A program made the position numbers and the translations under genes. A stretch of DNA of 64,000 nt, taken from the NCBI GenBank assembly GCA_947074205.1, contig CAMTOQ010000011.1:1-64000 (forward strand), written 5' to 3'. Below, piece after piece: positions 1 through 8,904 of the stretch. This DNA comes from an uncultured Bacteroides sp. (lineage in GTDB: Bacteria; Bacteroidota; Bacteroidia; Bacteroidales; Bacteroidaceae). The notes under the pieces are model-generated. The model saw only the letters and a list, made by a program, of their open reading frames with translations, was not told where the DNA came from and ran no database searches. Within the stretch, counting starts at the first letter, position 1, and the number at the start of each line of letters is the position of its first letter.

Positions 1-2003
1 ATATCAAGGGCTGGTTGGATATTCCCAAAAAGAACTTTGGATTTAGGTATCTGCCTAAGATGGTTAGGATGAAGAAAGGAGTTAGTCAATATCTGCTCGA
101 GTCGGTGAGTGATATACACTATACTGCACCTAATATTTATGATCAGAAGGTAAGAGCTAGTTATAGCACTACCAATAGTCGGAGCTTTCAAGCGTCTATG
201 CTGGAGTATTTTCATGTCAATATCTACTCTTCTACTATGCTTTACGACCGATTTCTTTCTCCCCTCGGTAAAAATGGTCATAAATACTATAAATATCATA
301 TAGACTCTATCTATTGCACCGGTGATGATTTACATTATAGGGTGCGCTTTAGGCCAAAATCAAAGAGCGATCGATTGGTGGGTGGTTTTATGGTAGTAAC
401 CTCTGATGTTTGGAGCATAAGGGAGATACGTTTTTCGGGTCGCTATGAACTTGTGACACTAGAAAACCATCTCCAAATGGGAGCTGTAGGCGATGACGAT
501 GAGTTTCTGCCTGTCAGGTTTGATATGAATGCGATATTCGGATTCCTAGGTAATGTGCTCGATGGTCGATATTCGGCATCTCTTCGGTATAAGGATATCA
601 AGCTAAACGAAGGAGATAAATGGATAAAAAGAAAAAAGAAGTATGATCTTACGGAGTCTTATACATTGACTTGCGATACCAATGCCTTCAATAATTCGAG
701 AGTGAATATAGATACTCTGCGTCATTTTGACCTACAGTCTAAAGAGCTAAATCTATATAATAGATACCTTAGTACCCTCGACACCATACCGAAAGTAAAG
801 AAACAGAAAAACAGCAGAGTGTTTTGGGGAAACGTAGGAGAGTTTCTACTTACAGATATAAATGTAAATCTCAATAATATAGGGAGCGTTCGTTGTTCTC
901 CTATTATCAACCCCTTCTTGCTGAGTTATAGTGGTAAAAATGGTTTCTCGTGGCGGCAAGACTTTAGATTCTTTCGACTATTTAATAATGATAAGCTGCT
1001 TCGTATTCGTCCGCGCATAGGTTACAACTTTACTCGCAAAGAGTTTTATTGGATGTTGAGAGGGGAATTTGAATATTATCCCGAAAAGCAAGGGCGTATT
1101 CATTTAGCTGTAGGTAATGGTAACCGCATTTATAGCAGTGATGTGCTGGATGATTTAAAAGCGATACCCGACAGTCTTTTCGACTTTAATGTAATCAATC
1201 TAGAATATTTCCGAGATTTGTTTTTTGAAGTAAACCACAGGATTGAAGTACTGAATGGTTTAGATATTGATGTGGGCTTTAATGTGCACAAACGTACTCC
1301 GATAAATAAGTCTAATATATTACCTTTAGATCCTGATAATCCTGTACCTCCCGAGATTAGCGAGAAAATAAAATCGAGCTATATCAGTTTTGCACCTGGT
1401 ATTAAGGTGAGATGGACTCCTGGTATGTATTATTATATGAATGGAAGACGAAAAATTAATCTTCGTTCTAATTATCCTACCTTTTCTGTAGATTACGAGC
1501 GTGCCATTAAAGGTGTTTTTAATAGTACAGGGCAGTATGAGCGAATCGAGTTTGATGTACAGCATCAGATATCTTTAAATTTTATGCGTAACATCTATTA
1601 TCGTGTAGGTGTAGGTATGTTTAGTAATCAAAAGGAGCTCTATTTTGTCGACTTCGTAAACTTCTCGCGCAACAATCTGCCCACTGGGTGGAATGATGAT
1701 ATCGGCGGAACCTTTCATCTTCTTGATGGCCGCTGGTATAACTCCTCTCGCAAGTATGCACGGGCTCACTTTACCTATGAGGCACCGTTTCTGTTTATGC
1801 GTCATCTGATGAAATATACTCGCTACGTTCAGAACGAGCGCCTGTATGTCAGTGTTTTAACTGTACCTCACTTGAAGCCTTATGTTGAGTTGGGATATGG
1901 GATAGGGACTCATGTATTCGACTTTGGCGTTTTTGTTAGTGCTGCAAACTGGCAGTATCGTGAGGTTGGGTGTAAATTTACTTTTGAGCTATTTAATCGT
2001 TAG
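1..2003 (+). CDS. DUF5686-family outer-membrane protein, 5' end outside window
   Basis: The frame is open from the first bases of the window (reading IKGWLDIPKKN), so the true start lies upstream and the TTG at base 15 is not a credible start. About 665 residues are visible. The alternating hydrophobic and aromatic strands, such as the stretch ending KFTFELFNR, suggest an outer-membrane beta-barrel. The overall pattern fits the Bacteroidota DUF5686 family, whose members are around 830 residues and usually carry an N-terminal carboxypeptidase-regulatory-like domain; that part would be the missing piece. Function is unknown. No clear terminator follows; rpsA begins 172 bases on behind its own promoter. 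The family call is from recognition, not a search. Confidence 0.7.
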   Translation, partial: IKGWLDIPKKNFGFRYLPKMVRMKKGVSQYLLESVSDIHYTAPNIYDQKVRASYSTTNSRSFQASMLEYFHVNIYSSTMLYDRFLSPLGKNGHKYYKYHIDSIYCTGDDLHYRVRFRPKSKSDRLVGGFMVVTSDVWSIREIRFSGRYELVTLENHLQMGAVGDDDEFLPVRFDMNAIFGFLGNVLDGRYSASLRYKDIKLNEGDKWIKRKKKYDLTESYTLTCDTNAFNNSRVNIDTLRHFDLQSKELNLYNRYLSTLDTIPKVKKQKNSRVFWGNVGEFLLTDINVNLNNIGSVRCSPIINPFLLSYSGKNGFSWRQDFRFFRLFNNDKLLRIRPRIGYNFTRKEFYWMLRGEFEYYPEKQGRIHLAVGNGNRIYSSDVLDDLKAIPDSLFDFNVINLEYFRDLFFEVNHRIEVLNGLDIDVGFNVHKRTPINKSNILPLDPDNPVPPEISEKIKSSYISFAPGIKVRWTPGMYYYMNGRRKINLRSNYPTFSVDYERAIKGVFNSTGQYERIEFDVQHQISLNFMRNIYYRVGVGMFSNQKELYFVDFVNFSRNNLPTGWNDDIGGTFHLLDGRWYNSSRKYARAHFTYEAPFLFMRHLMKYTRYVQNERLYVSVLTVPHLKPYVELGYGIGTHVFDFGVFVSAANWQYREVGCKFTFELFNR

Positions 2004-2089
2004 CTCAATTAATACTGAAGGCAAATAGATAAAAAAGCGTAAAACGTTGATAATAATAGGTTATGCTTTTATTTTTTTTGCTCCTATCT

Positions 2090-2119
2090 TTTTGCTCTCA
2101 TGAAAAAGAGCTATCTTTG
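2090..2119 (+). promoter_or_regulatory. rpsA promoter
   Basis: TATCTTTG at 2112-2119 matches the Bacteroides -7 consensus TAnnTTTG exactly. A TTTTG at 2090-2094 could serve as the -33 element, although the 17-base spacing is shorter than the usual 19-21. The leader to the ATG is about 50 bases and A/T-rich. Confidence 0.6.
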
Positions 2120-2175
2120 CACCCGAATTTAGATAATATAATGTCTAACTTAATTAAAGTACTAACAAATTATTA

Positions 2176-3963
2176 ATGGAAAATTTAAAGAACATCGCTC
2201 CTATTGAAGATTTCAACTGGGATGCTTACGAACAAGGTGAAGCGCTTACAACTGTAAGCCATGACGAGCTTGAAAAAGCTTATGACAGTACTCTTAACAA
2301 AGTAAACGACCGTGAGGTAGTAGATGGTACTGTAATTTCGATGAACAAACGTGAAGTTGTTGTTAACATCGGCTACAAATCAGATGGTATCATTCCTTTG
2401 AATGAATTCCGTTACAATCCTGAATTGACTGTAGGTGATACTGTAGAAGTATATATCGAAAATCAAGAGGACAAAAAAGGACAACTAGTGTTGTCACACC
2501 GCAAAGCTCGCGCTACTCGTTCTTGGGATCGTGTTAACGCTGCTTTGGAAAATGAAGAAATTATCAAGGGTTACATCAAGTGCCGTACTAAGGGTGGTAT
2601 GATCGTTGACGTATTTGGTATCGAAGCATTCTTGCCAGGTTCTCAAATCGACGTTAAACCAATCCGCGACTACGATGTATTCGTTGGCAAAACAATGGAA
2701 TTCAAAGTTGTTAAGATCAACCAAGAATTCAAAAACGTGGTTGTTTCTCACAAAGCTCTTATCGAAGCTGAATTGGAACAACAAAAGAAAGAAATTATCG
2801 GTAAACTTGAAAAAGGACAAGTTCTTGAAGGTACCGTTAAAAATATCACATCTTACGGTGTATTCATCGACCTTGGTGGCGTAGATGGTTTGATTCACAT
2901 CACTGACCTTTCTTGGGGCCGTGTAAGCGATCCTAAAGAAGTGGTTGAATTGGATCAAAAATTGAACGTTGTTATTCTTGACTTTGATGATGAGAAGAAA
3001 CGTATCGCTCTTGGTTTAAAACAACTTACTCCTCACCCATGGGATGCTTTGAGTACTGAACTTAAAGTTGGTGATCACGTGAAAGGTAAAGTAGTGGTTA
3101 TGGCTGACTACGGTGCATTCATCGAAATCGCAACTGGTGTTGAAGGTTTGATCCACGTATCTGAAATGTCTTGGTCACAACACTTGCGTTCTGCTCAAGA
3201 TTTCATGAAGGTAGGTGACGAAGTGGAAGCTGTTGTATTGACTTTGGACCGCGAAGAACGCAAAATGTCTTTGGGTATCAAACAATTGAAACAAGATCCA
3301 TGGGAAACTATCGAAACTAAGTACCCTGTAGCTTCTAAGCACACTGCTAAAGTTCGTAACTTCACTAACTTCGGTGTATTCGTAGAAATCGAAGAAGGTG
3401 TAGATGGTTTGATCCACATCTCTGACCTTTCTTGGACTAAGAAAGTGAAACACCCATCAGAATTCACTCAAATTGGTGCTGATATCGATGTTCAAGTTTT
3501 GGAAATCGACAAAGAAAACCGTCGTTTGAGCCTAGGCCACAAACAATTGGAAGAAAACCCATGGGATGTATTCGAAACTCTTTTCACTGTAGGCTCTGTA
3601 CACGAAGGTACTATCATTGAAATGTTGGATAAGGGCGCTGTAGTTGCTCTTCCTTACGGTGTTGAAGGCTTCGCTACTCCTAAGCACTTAGTGAAAGAAG
3701 ATGGCGCACAAGCTCAATTGGACGAAAAACTTGACTTCAAAGTAATCGAGTTCAACAAAGACGCTAAGCGTATCATTCTTTCTCACAGCCGCATTTTCGA
3801 AGATGTTGCTAAGAGCGAAGAAAAAGCAGAAAAGAAAGCTGCTGCTAAGAAGACTTCAAAGAAAGAAGATGCACCTATGATCCAAAATCAAGCTGCTTCT
3901 ACTACTTTGGGTGACCTTGATGCACTTGCTGCTTTGAAAGAGCAAATGGAAGGTAAGAAATAA
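2176..3963 (+). CDS. rpsA: 30S ribosomal protein S1
   Basis: S1 binds mRNA on the small ribosomal subunit and helps translation initiation. The 595-residue product shows six S1 (OB-fold) repeats starting near residues 47, 131, 217, 300, 388 and 470. The middle repeats share the signature YGVFIDL...GLIHITDLSW. A Lys/Ala-rich tail follows, ending near MEGKK. The start is the ATG after an A/T-rich leader; there is no strong Shine-Dalgarno, as is usual in this phylum. Codon choice is strongly restricted (CGT, GAA, AAA), as expected for a very highly expressed gene. It has its own promoter and is closed by a perfect hairpin terminator, so it is probably monocistronic. Confidence 0.96.
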   Translation: MENLKNIAPIEDFNWDAYEQGEALTTVSHDELEKAYDSTLNKVNDREVVDGTVISMNKREVVVNIGYKSDGIIPLNEFRYNPELTVGDTVEVYIENQEDKKGQLVLSHRKARATRSWDRVNAALENEEIIKGYIKCRTKGGMIVDVFGIEAFLPGSQIDVKPIRDYDVFVGKTMEFKVVKINQEFKNVVVSHKALIEAELEQQKKEIIGKLEKGQVLEGTVKNITSYGVFIDLGGVDGLIHITDLSWGRVSDPKEVVELDQKLNVVILDFDDEKKRIALGLKQLTPHPWDALSTELKVGDHVKGKVVVMADYGAFIEIATGVEGLIHVSEMSWSQHLRSAQDFMKVGDEVEAVVLTLDREERKMSLGIKQLKQDPWETIETKYPVASKHTAKVRNFTNFGVFVEIEEGVDGLIHISDLSWTKKVKHPSEFTQIGADIDVQVLEIDKENRRLSLGHKQLEENPWDVFETLFTVGSVHEGTIIEMLDKGAVVALPYGVEGFATPKHLVKEDGAQAQLDEKLDFKVIEFNKDAKRIILSHSRIFEDVAKSEEKAEKKAAAKKTSKKEDAPMIQNQAASTTLGDLDALAALKEQMEGKK

Positions 3964-3990
3964 TTAGATTATTTCAGCATAGATTAATGG

Positions 3991-4021
3991 AAAGGGTATC
4001 AACATCGATACCCTTTCTTTG
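3991..4021 (+). terminator. rpsA rho-independent terminator
   Basis: A perfect 10-base stem, AAAGGGTATC (3991-4000) with GATACCCTTT (4007-4016), has a 6-base loop and ends in a T-rich tract. Confidence 0.85.
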
Positions 4022-4040
4022 TTATAAATAGAAGGGTATT

Positions 4041-4958
4041 ATGGAAAAGTTTGAAGTAAATATATTAGGATGTGGTTCTGCGTTGCCTACCACTAGGCAT
4101 CTGCCAACTTCACAAGTGGTCAATGTGCGTGATAAACTCTTTATGATTGACTGTGGAGAAGGTACACAGCTGCAAATTAGGAAATCACGACTTCGCTTCT
4201 CTCGTCTTAATCATATTTTTATCTCTCATCTGCACGGTGATCACTGTTTTGGATTGATGGGACTTATATCTTCGCTGGGCTTGCTTGGAAGAACTGCCAA
4301 ACTTCATATCTACTCACATAAAGGACTTGAGGAACTACTTAAACCTCAACTTAAATTCTTCTGCAATAAGTTGCCTTATGAAGTGGTGTTTCATACATTT
4401 GGTATGAAAGAACCCGAGCTTATCTATGATGACAAATCTTTGACCGTGACTACTATCCCCTTGGAGCATCGTATGCCATCGTGCGGTTTTCTTTTTGCTG
4501 AGAAACAGCGTCCTAATCATCTAAAGAGCGATATGACGGACTTTTATAAAGTTCCTATTGCAGAGCTTTATAATATTAAGATGGGAGCTGACTTTGTTAC
4601 AGCTGATGGTGAAGTGATTCCTAATAGTCGCTTGACTACACCGTCTACACCGGCGCGAAAGTATGCTTATTGCTCTGATACGATATATAAAGAAGATATT
4701 GTTGAGCAAATTAAGGGTGTAGATTTGTTGTTTCACGAAGCTACATTCCTCGAAACAGAGAAAGCGCGTGCAAAGGAAACCTATCATACCACTGCTAAGG
4801 AGGCAGCTACAATAGCGCTAAAGGCTGAAGTGAAGAAATTGCTTATTGGCCACTTCTCCGCTCGATATGATTCTGATCAGCTTTTCTTGGATGAAGCCCA
4901 AACCATCTTCCCTAATACTGTTCTGGCCTATGAAGGACTTTGTCTTCCTGTGGAGTAA
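4041..4958 (+). CDS. rnz: ribonuclease Z
   Basis: Endonuclease of the metallo-beta-lactamase fold that removes the 3' trailer from tRNA precursors. The zinc-binding motif HLHGDH is at residues 63-68. Later ligands are visible in LEHRMPSCGF, YCSDTIY, LFHEATF and LIGHFSARY. At 305 residues it has the usual bacterial length, and the N-terminal ILGCGSALPT is typical. It starts only 20 bases after the rpsA terminator with no clear promoter of its own, so some transcription may come from read-through. The next gene, in the same direction, has its own promoter. Confidence 0.94.
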   Translation: MEKFEVNILGCGSALPTTRHLPTSQVVNVRDKLFMIDCGEGTQLQIRKSRLRFSRLNHIFISHLHGDHCFGLMGLISSLGLLGRTAKLHIYSHKGLEELLKPQLKFFCNKLPYEVVFHTFGMKEPELIYDDKSLTVTTIPLEHRMPSCGFLFAEKQRPNHLKSDMTDFYKVPIAELYNIKMGADFVTADGEVIPNSRLTTPSTPARKYAYCSDTIYKEDIVEQIKGVDLLFHEATFLETEKARAKETYHTTAKEAATIALKAEVKKLLIGHFSARYDSDQLFLDEAQTIFPNTVLAYEGLCLPVE

Positions 4959-4975
4959 GTTTCTATTTTTAAAAC

Positions 4976-5006
4976 TTGCTAAATCGTAGCGAACGCTTTA
5001 TATTTG
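4976..5006 (+). promoter_or_regulatory. promoter for the small secreted protein and sigma operon
   Basis: A TTG at 4976-4978 (-33) and TATATTTG at 4999-5006 (-7) are separated by 20 bases, an ideal Bacteroides arrangement. The ATG follows 34 bases later. Confidence 0.65.
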
Positions 5007-5040
5007 TAGAATATTATATAGAATCGGAAAAAATAACAAA

Positions 5041-5355
5041 ATGAAAAGAGCTTTCTACTGTTTTTCTTTCTTCCTCTTTCTTATGTTATCCTCTCCCTAT
5101 GTAGATGCACAACAAGTGCAGCAGAAAGAGACGGTGAGTTCCGATGTGCAAGTAATTGAGCTAACGGTAACCACAGATTCGGTACGCGTGCAAAACGCTA
5201 CTGTTGGATCGGTTATGGAGATATATAATATTCTTGGTGTGAAAATCTACTCCTTCACAATCGACTCTTTAGATAAAACAATTCCCTTGACCTTGCCTAA
5301 GGGCTACTATATTTTCAAGATTGACAATGTAGTGCGCAAAGTGATTATAAAATAG
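5041..5355 (+). CDS. small secreted protein resembling a free T9SS C-terminal sorting domain
   Basis: 104 residues. A signal peptide (about residues 1-24, ending VDAQQ) is followed directly by one small beta-rich domain. Its pattern (EIYNILGVKIYSF, then LPKGYYIFKID, then VRKVIIK) closely resembles the Por-secretion-system C-terminal tail (TIGR04183 type): a strand with GxxV, a glycine-tyrosine turn and a basic C-terminal strand. In that system the tail is fused to a cargo enzyme, but here there is no cargo. It lies 43 bases upstream of the ECF sigma gene and may be co-transcribed with it. The outer-membrane translocon gene sprA is in the same window. Function unknown; the domain call rests on pattern only. 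Confidence 0.6.
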   Translation: MKRAFYCFSFFLFLMLSSPYVDAQQVQQKETVSSDVQVIELTVTTDSVRVQNATVGSVMEIYNILGVKIYSFTIDSLDKTIPLTLPKGYYIFKIDNVVRKVIIK

Positions 5356-5398
5356 GTCAATTCCTACCCTAAACGCTATTACGATAAAGATACAAATT

Positions 5399-5950
5399 AT
5401 GAGCAAATATGACGAAAATGAAGTATTGACGTTGCTCCAAAGTGAGGAGACGCAACGTAAAGGCTTTGAAATGGTTGTTGCTCAGTATAGTGAGAAGCTT
5501 TATTGGCAGATTAGGCGAATGGTGTTATCACATGATGATGCAAACGATCTGCTTCAAAATACTTTTATCAAGGCATGGACTAATATTGACTACTTTCGCG
5601 CAGAAGCCAAACTGTCTACTTGGTTGTATCGCATTGCTTTAAACGAATGTCTTAACTTTATGAATAAGCAGCGTGCACAGCAAAAATGCGACCTTGATGA
5701 CCCTGAGGCTAGTGTTGCTAATCAGTTGATGAGTGATCCTTACTTTTCGGGTGAGAAAGTGCAGTTGTTACTGCAAGAAGCACTGCAAACACTACCTGAA
5801 AAACAACGCATGGTGTTCAACTTAAAGTATTTTGAGGATATGAAATATGATGAGATGTCCGAGATATTTGGAACAACCGTAGGGTCGCTTAAAGCTTCTT
5901 ATCATCATGCTGTTAAGAAGATAGAGAAATATTTGTCTGATGTTGATTAA
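5399..5950 (+). CDS. ECF-family RNA polymerase sigma factor
   Basis: 183 residues with the two-domain ECF layout. Region 2 contains DDANDLLQNTFIKAWTN followed by STWLYRIALNECLNF. Region 4 contains LPEKQRMVFNLKYFEDM followed by a helix-turn-helix, MSEIFGTTVGSLKASYHHA. It would direct polymerase to a dedicated set of promoters. The next two genes, 49 and 15 bases apart, encode a single-span membrane protein and an exported helical protein, which suggests a signal-responsive unit controlled from the envelope. No classic Bacteroides SusCD partner (FecR-type anti-sigma) is present, so this is unlikely to be a glycan-uptake sigma factor. Confidence 0.9.
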   Translation: MSKYDENEVLTLLQSEETQRKGFEMVVAQYSEKLYWQIRRMVLSHDDANDLLQNTFIKAWTNIDYFRAEAKLSTWLYRIALNECLNFMNKQRAQQKCDLDDPEASVANQLMSDPYFSGEKVQLLLQEALQTLPEKQRMVFNLKYFEDMKYDEMSEIFGTTVGSLKASYHHAVKKIEKYLSDVD

Positions 5951-5999
5951 ACCTTTTTATTGTTGTGCTGTCTAAGTTTATAGATAAATACCCATTATT

Positions 6000-6377
6000 A
6001 TGAAGGAAGAGGATATTTTACGAAAGAAATTGAGTGCCAATGATACTCCATTCAAGGTGCCCGATAATTATTTTGAGAACTTAACGTCTCAAATAATGGA
6101 TCAGCTTCCCGAGAAAAAGGCTGTGCCTCAGGCTCCTAAGCCTACACGTTGGCAGCGAATCAAACCGCTTTTCTATATGGCTGCTATGTTTGTAGGCGCT
6201 GCCATGATTATAAAGGTGGCCAATTTTGAAATGAACAAAAATACAATAGAACAGATTGACGATTATGAACTCGCTGTAGCAGAAGATCGTTATATTAATG
6301 AAATGGTAAATGAGTCAATGATGGATGATTATTCTTTATACGTCTATCTGACAAGTTCTGAGTATGAATATAATTAA
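6000..6377 (+). CDS. single-span membrane protein, candidate anti-sigma factor
   Basis: 125 residues. The N-terminal cytoplasmic part contains FKVPDNYFENL, a motif I associate with proteins encoded beside Bacteroidota ECF sigma genes. One transmembrane helix lies at about residues 57-74, followed by a short acidic periplasmic tail rich in Asp, Glu and Tyr. The position directly after the sigma gene and the topology (cytoplasmic N-terminus, one span) fit an anti-sigma factor. There is no recognisable zinc-binding ZAS motif or FecR domain, so the role is inferred from context. Confidence 0.6.
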   Translation: MKEEDILRKKLSANDTPFKVPDNYFENLTSQIMDQLPEKKAVPQAPKPTRWQRIKPLFYMAAMFVGAAMIIKVANFEMNKNTIEQIDDYELAVAEDRYINEMVNESMMDDYSLYVYLTSSEYEYN

Positions 6378-6392
6378 TTAATAGTTACTAAG

Positions 6393-6869
6393 ATGAAACG
6401 ATTGACTATCTTGTTCCTTTTTGTTGTCATGGTTACTAGCATGTTTGCTACAGGACGATCTGATAAGCAACAACGCCTTTCTGCTCAAGAATATCGTGAG
6501 AAACAAAAGACTTTTATTACAGAAAGAGCACGTCTCACATCCAATGAAGCTGATAAATTTTTCCCCTTGTTTTTTGAAATGCAAGATAAAAAGAAGGAGA
6601 TGAATGACGAGGTATGGAATTTGATTAAGAAAAGCAATAAGGCGGATATGACCGAAGAGCAATATGAGAAGCTGTTAGATGAAATCTATGATACCCGCAT
6701 TGCTATTGACGAATTAGAAAAGTCTTATCTTACTAAATATAGACAGTTTTTGACCAACAAGAAATTGTTTGAAATACAGAAAGCGGATATGCGCTTCCAT
6801 CGTGAGATGATAAAATCTGTTGCCCCTGCAAAGGGAGGAGCAGGTGGTAAAGCTCATGATAAGAAATAA
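6393..6869 (+). CDS. periplasmic Spy/CpxP-like helical protein
   Basis: 158 residues. A signal peptide (about residues 1-20) precedes a highly charged, almost wholly helical protein with LTSNEADKFFPLFFEMQ near residue 50 and a Gly/Lys-rich tail. The general form resembles the small periplasmic sensor or chaperone group that includes Spy, CpxP and CnrX; similarity is at the level of pattern. It is the last gene of the sigma unit, 15 bases after the anti-sigma candidate, and is followed by a strong terminator. It may be the sensor that holds the anti-sigma factor or a target of the sigma factor. Confidence 0.5.
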   Translation: MKRLTILFLFVVMVTSMFATGRSDKQQRLSAQEYREKQKTFITERARLTSNEADKFFPLFFEMQDKKKEMNDEVWNLIKKSNKADMTEEQYEKLLDEIYDTRIAIDELEKSYLTKYRQFLTNKKLFEIQKADMRFHREMIKSVAPAKGGAGGKAHDKK

Positions 6870-6883
6870 GCATCTAACTCAAT

Positions 6884-6922
6884 AAAAAGAGCCCAGTCTA
6901 GCTAATAGACTGGGCTCTTTTT
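6884..6922. terminator. bidirectional terminator between sigma operon and mazG
   Basis: A perfect 17-base inverted repeat (6884-6900 with 6906-6922) has a 5-base loop. It runs A5-GAGCCCAGTCTA on one side and its complement ending in T5 on the other, so it works in both directions for the convergent genes. Confidence 0.9.
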
Positions 6923-6934
6923 ATTGGATATCTA

Positions 6935-7720
6935 CTATAGTCCTTTACTTTTGGCTTCGTTCCATATATTATCCATCTCCTCGAGGGTCATATCTTTTAG
7001 ATTCTTGCCTACCGAGAGAGTATTCTCTTCAAGATAATTGAATCGGCGGATAAACTTCTGATTGGTGCGTTCCAGCGCATTTTCGGGGTTGATACCGTAG
7101 AGACGGCCTGCATTGATGATGCTGAATAGAAGGTCGCCAAATTCCGCTTCGGCTTTATCTTTGTCCATCGCAGCTATTTCAGTTTGCAATTCGCCGAACT
7201 CCTCGTTTACTTTATCCCATACTTGCTCTTTCACTTCCCAGTCGAAGCCCACGTTGCGAGCTTTGTCTTGAATACGATAAGCTTTAATTAGTGCCGGTAG
7301 AGCAGATGGTACACCGCTTAGTACAGTCTTATTTCCATCTTTCTCCTTTAGCTTCAATTGCTCCCAGTTTTCAGAAACCTGTCCTGCTGTTTCAGCTTTG
7401 GTATCCCCAAATACATGAGGGTGGCGGAATATTAGTTTATCGCAAAGTTTGTCGCAAACATCCTTCATATCAAACTCACCTTTCTCGGAAGCTATCTTGG
7501 CATAGAATGCCACGTGAAGCAACACATCACCCAGCTCTTTACAGATTTCTTTCTCATCTTCGCGCGCTAATGCGTCGCAAAGTTCATAAGTCTCTTCTAT
7601 GGTGTTTGGACGTAGGCTAGCATTTGTTTGCTTACGGTCCCATGGGCACTTCTCGCGAAGCTCGTCAAGGATATCTAGGAAGCGGCCAAAGGCTTCCATT
7701 TTTTCTTCTCTTGTATGCAT
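6935..7720 (-). CDS. mazG: nucleoside triphosphate pyrophosphohydrolase MazG
   Basis: Hydrolyses (deoxy)nucleoside triphosphates to monophosphate and pyrophosphate, a house-cleaning role. The 261-residue protein contains two MazG repeats. The first has CPWDRKQTNASLRPNTIEE and the metal-binding pattern EETYELCDAL...ELGDVLLHVAF. The second, near residues 150-235, has EFGELQTEI and EFGDLLFSIINAGR. It starts 3 bases after the stop of the DUF3810 gene and is surely co-transcribed with it. Transcription ends at the shared bidirectional hairpin. Confidence 0.93.
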   Translation of the reverse strand: MHTREEKMEAFGRFLDILDELREKCPWDRKQTNASLRPNTIEETYELCDALAREDEKEICKELGDVLLHVAFYAKIASEKGEFDMKDVCDKLCDKLIFRHPHVFGDTKAETAGQVSENWEQLKLKEKDGNKTVLSGVPSALPALIKAYRIQDKARNVGFDWEVKEQVWDKVNEEFGELQTEIAAMDKDKAEAEFGDLLFSIINAGRLYGINPENALERTNQKFIRRFNYLEENTLSVGKNLKDMTLEEMDNIWNEAKSKGL

Positions 7721-7723
7721 ATT

Positions 7724-8788
7724 CTATTGTTTATTATTATCCTTTTGGTTATTACGGTTTTGATAGGAGATAAGTAGCCCTATCACTTCGGAGTAGTTCT
7801 TACGGCCACTCTCTATCTTGTTTCCTTTGAGGTAGAGGTCGTATATCCAGCTCTGCATCTCACCAATTATTGGGCTGTATTTCGCCATCCAATATTCGCG
7901 ATTGCTATTGCTTAGTTCTTTTATCTCCGGTCTTATTGAATCTTTTAGTCGATCAAACTCTTCGGATGGAAGTAGTCTGTAAGCATTGTTCAACACATGG
8001 TTGAGTATAGAAAAGTAGCCCGCAAAACGTATCTCGGGTACCTCCGATAGGGTACACACCTGATAAGCATATAGGTTGGCTTCGGCTTCGCTGGTGATAC
8101 CCATGAGGTGAGATAATTCATGGGCGTAGGTAGCAGGATATTGCGAGGGTAGTGCATCTCCATTTACAGTAAACTCGCAGAAGAAGGGCCCCATGCTGCC
8201 AATGACACCAACTTTCGAAATGAGTGGGGTGAAAAGCATAGTCTTAACACGTGGCGAAGCCAACCGTAATGGATTGATGCCTAGTGAATCACCAATCAAA
8301 CTATAGCCATGAACCACCTCTTGTTGAAGTAGATCTCTATCCACCTCTATTGCCGGTACATACGACTCATTAAGTCTTGGTATATAATCTTCCAAAAAAG
8401 TAGTAAAGTTGTCAGCTGAATAGGCCGAGTAGGGGATACCTGTTCTTTTATAAAAGTGATCTTGCGAATAATTTAACCCCCAAGCTAGATAGAACCAGAT
8501 ATAAATCCACACCAGAAGCTCTACCATTCTGGCTAGGATAGTTTTCCATCCTATCTTTTTGATACCGCCATAAATAGGTATGAAAAGAAGGAAGAGAATG
8601 CTCAAAAAGATGAACAAGTCGCCAATGGCAAATGGGAAAAGGGAGGAAAAAGAGCCGAGCACGTATGATATCGATGGGTAGATGCGACGTGCGTAAAACT
8701 CACCCCACCCCGGAAAGGTTTGTGTAGCCCAAATAAGAAGGAGTAGAATCAGGGGGAAAGCTAACCGTATTTTAAAGATTCTTTTCAT
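7724..8788 (-). CDS. DUF3810 membrane protein with HExxH metalloprotease-like motif
   Basis: 354 residues. Three hydrophobic segments (about residues 8-24, 50-75 and 88-106) anchor a C-terminal domain. That domain carries HELSH at residues 223-227, preceded by YPATYA, and an acidic EAEAN near 234-237 that could supply a third zinc ligand, giving a zincin-like layout. The family is known as DUF3810 in Bacteroidota; its substrate is unknown. It is first in a two-gene unit with mazG and is divergent from valS, with its own -7 box about 16 bases upstream. Protease activity is an inference from the motif. Confidence 0.8.
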   Translation of the reverse strand: MKRIFKIRLAFPLILLLLIWATQTFPGWGEFYARRIYPSISYVLGSFSSLFPFAIGDLFIFLSILFLLFIPIYGGIKKIGWKTILARMVELLVWIYIWFYLAWGLNYSQDHFYKRTGIPYSAYSADNFTTFLEDYIPRLNESYVPAIEVDRDLLQQEVVHGYSLIGDSLGINPLRLASPRVKTMLFTPLISKVGVIGSMGPFFCEFTVNGDALPSQYPATYAHELSHLMGITSEAEANLYAYQVCTLSEVPEIRFAGYFSILNHVLNNAYRLLPSEEFDRLKDSIRPEIKELSNSNREYWMAKYSPIIGEMQSWIYDLYLKGNKIESGRKNYSEVIGLLISYQNRNNQKDNNKQ

Positions 8789-8803
8789 ATTCTAAATCAG
8801 GGG

Positions 8804-8811
8804 CAAAGGTA
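8804..8811 (-). promoter_or_regulatory. -7 box for DUF3810-mazG
   Basis: Reading on the minus strand this is TACCTTTG, an exact match to TAnnTTTG, 16 bases before the start codon. I see no clear -33 partner. Confidence 0.5.
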
Positions 8812-8855
8812 TTGATTTCTTTGTTATTGGTTGATGGGAAACGCGTTTTATTTAC

Positions 8856-8863
8856 TAATTTTG
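8856..8863 (+). promoter_or_regulatory. -7 box for valS
   Basis: TAATTTTG matches TAnnTTTG. It lies downstream of an in-frame ATT-type upstream start and 41 bases before the ATG at 8905, which supports 8905 as the real valS start. Confidence 0.55.
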
Positions 8864-8904
8864 CAGGCATTATTATACAATCATATTATTTAGAAATTCA
8901 GAAC

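Noticed and set aside
15..17. TTG as start of the DUF5686 gene
   Set aside because: The frame is open back to the window edge and the family N-terminal domain is missing, so the gene is simply cut by the window.
2494..2958. Long minus-strand open frame inside rpsA
   Set aside because: It mirrors the rpsA coding frame, arising from its skewed codon use, and has no signals of its own.
8812..8904. N-terminal extension of valS by 31 codons
   Set aside because: The segment contains the -7 box TAATTTTG and its codons do not match the family; the ATG at 8905 gives the known N-terminus.
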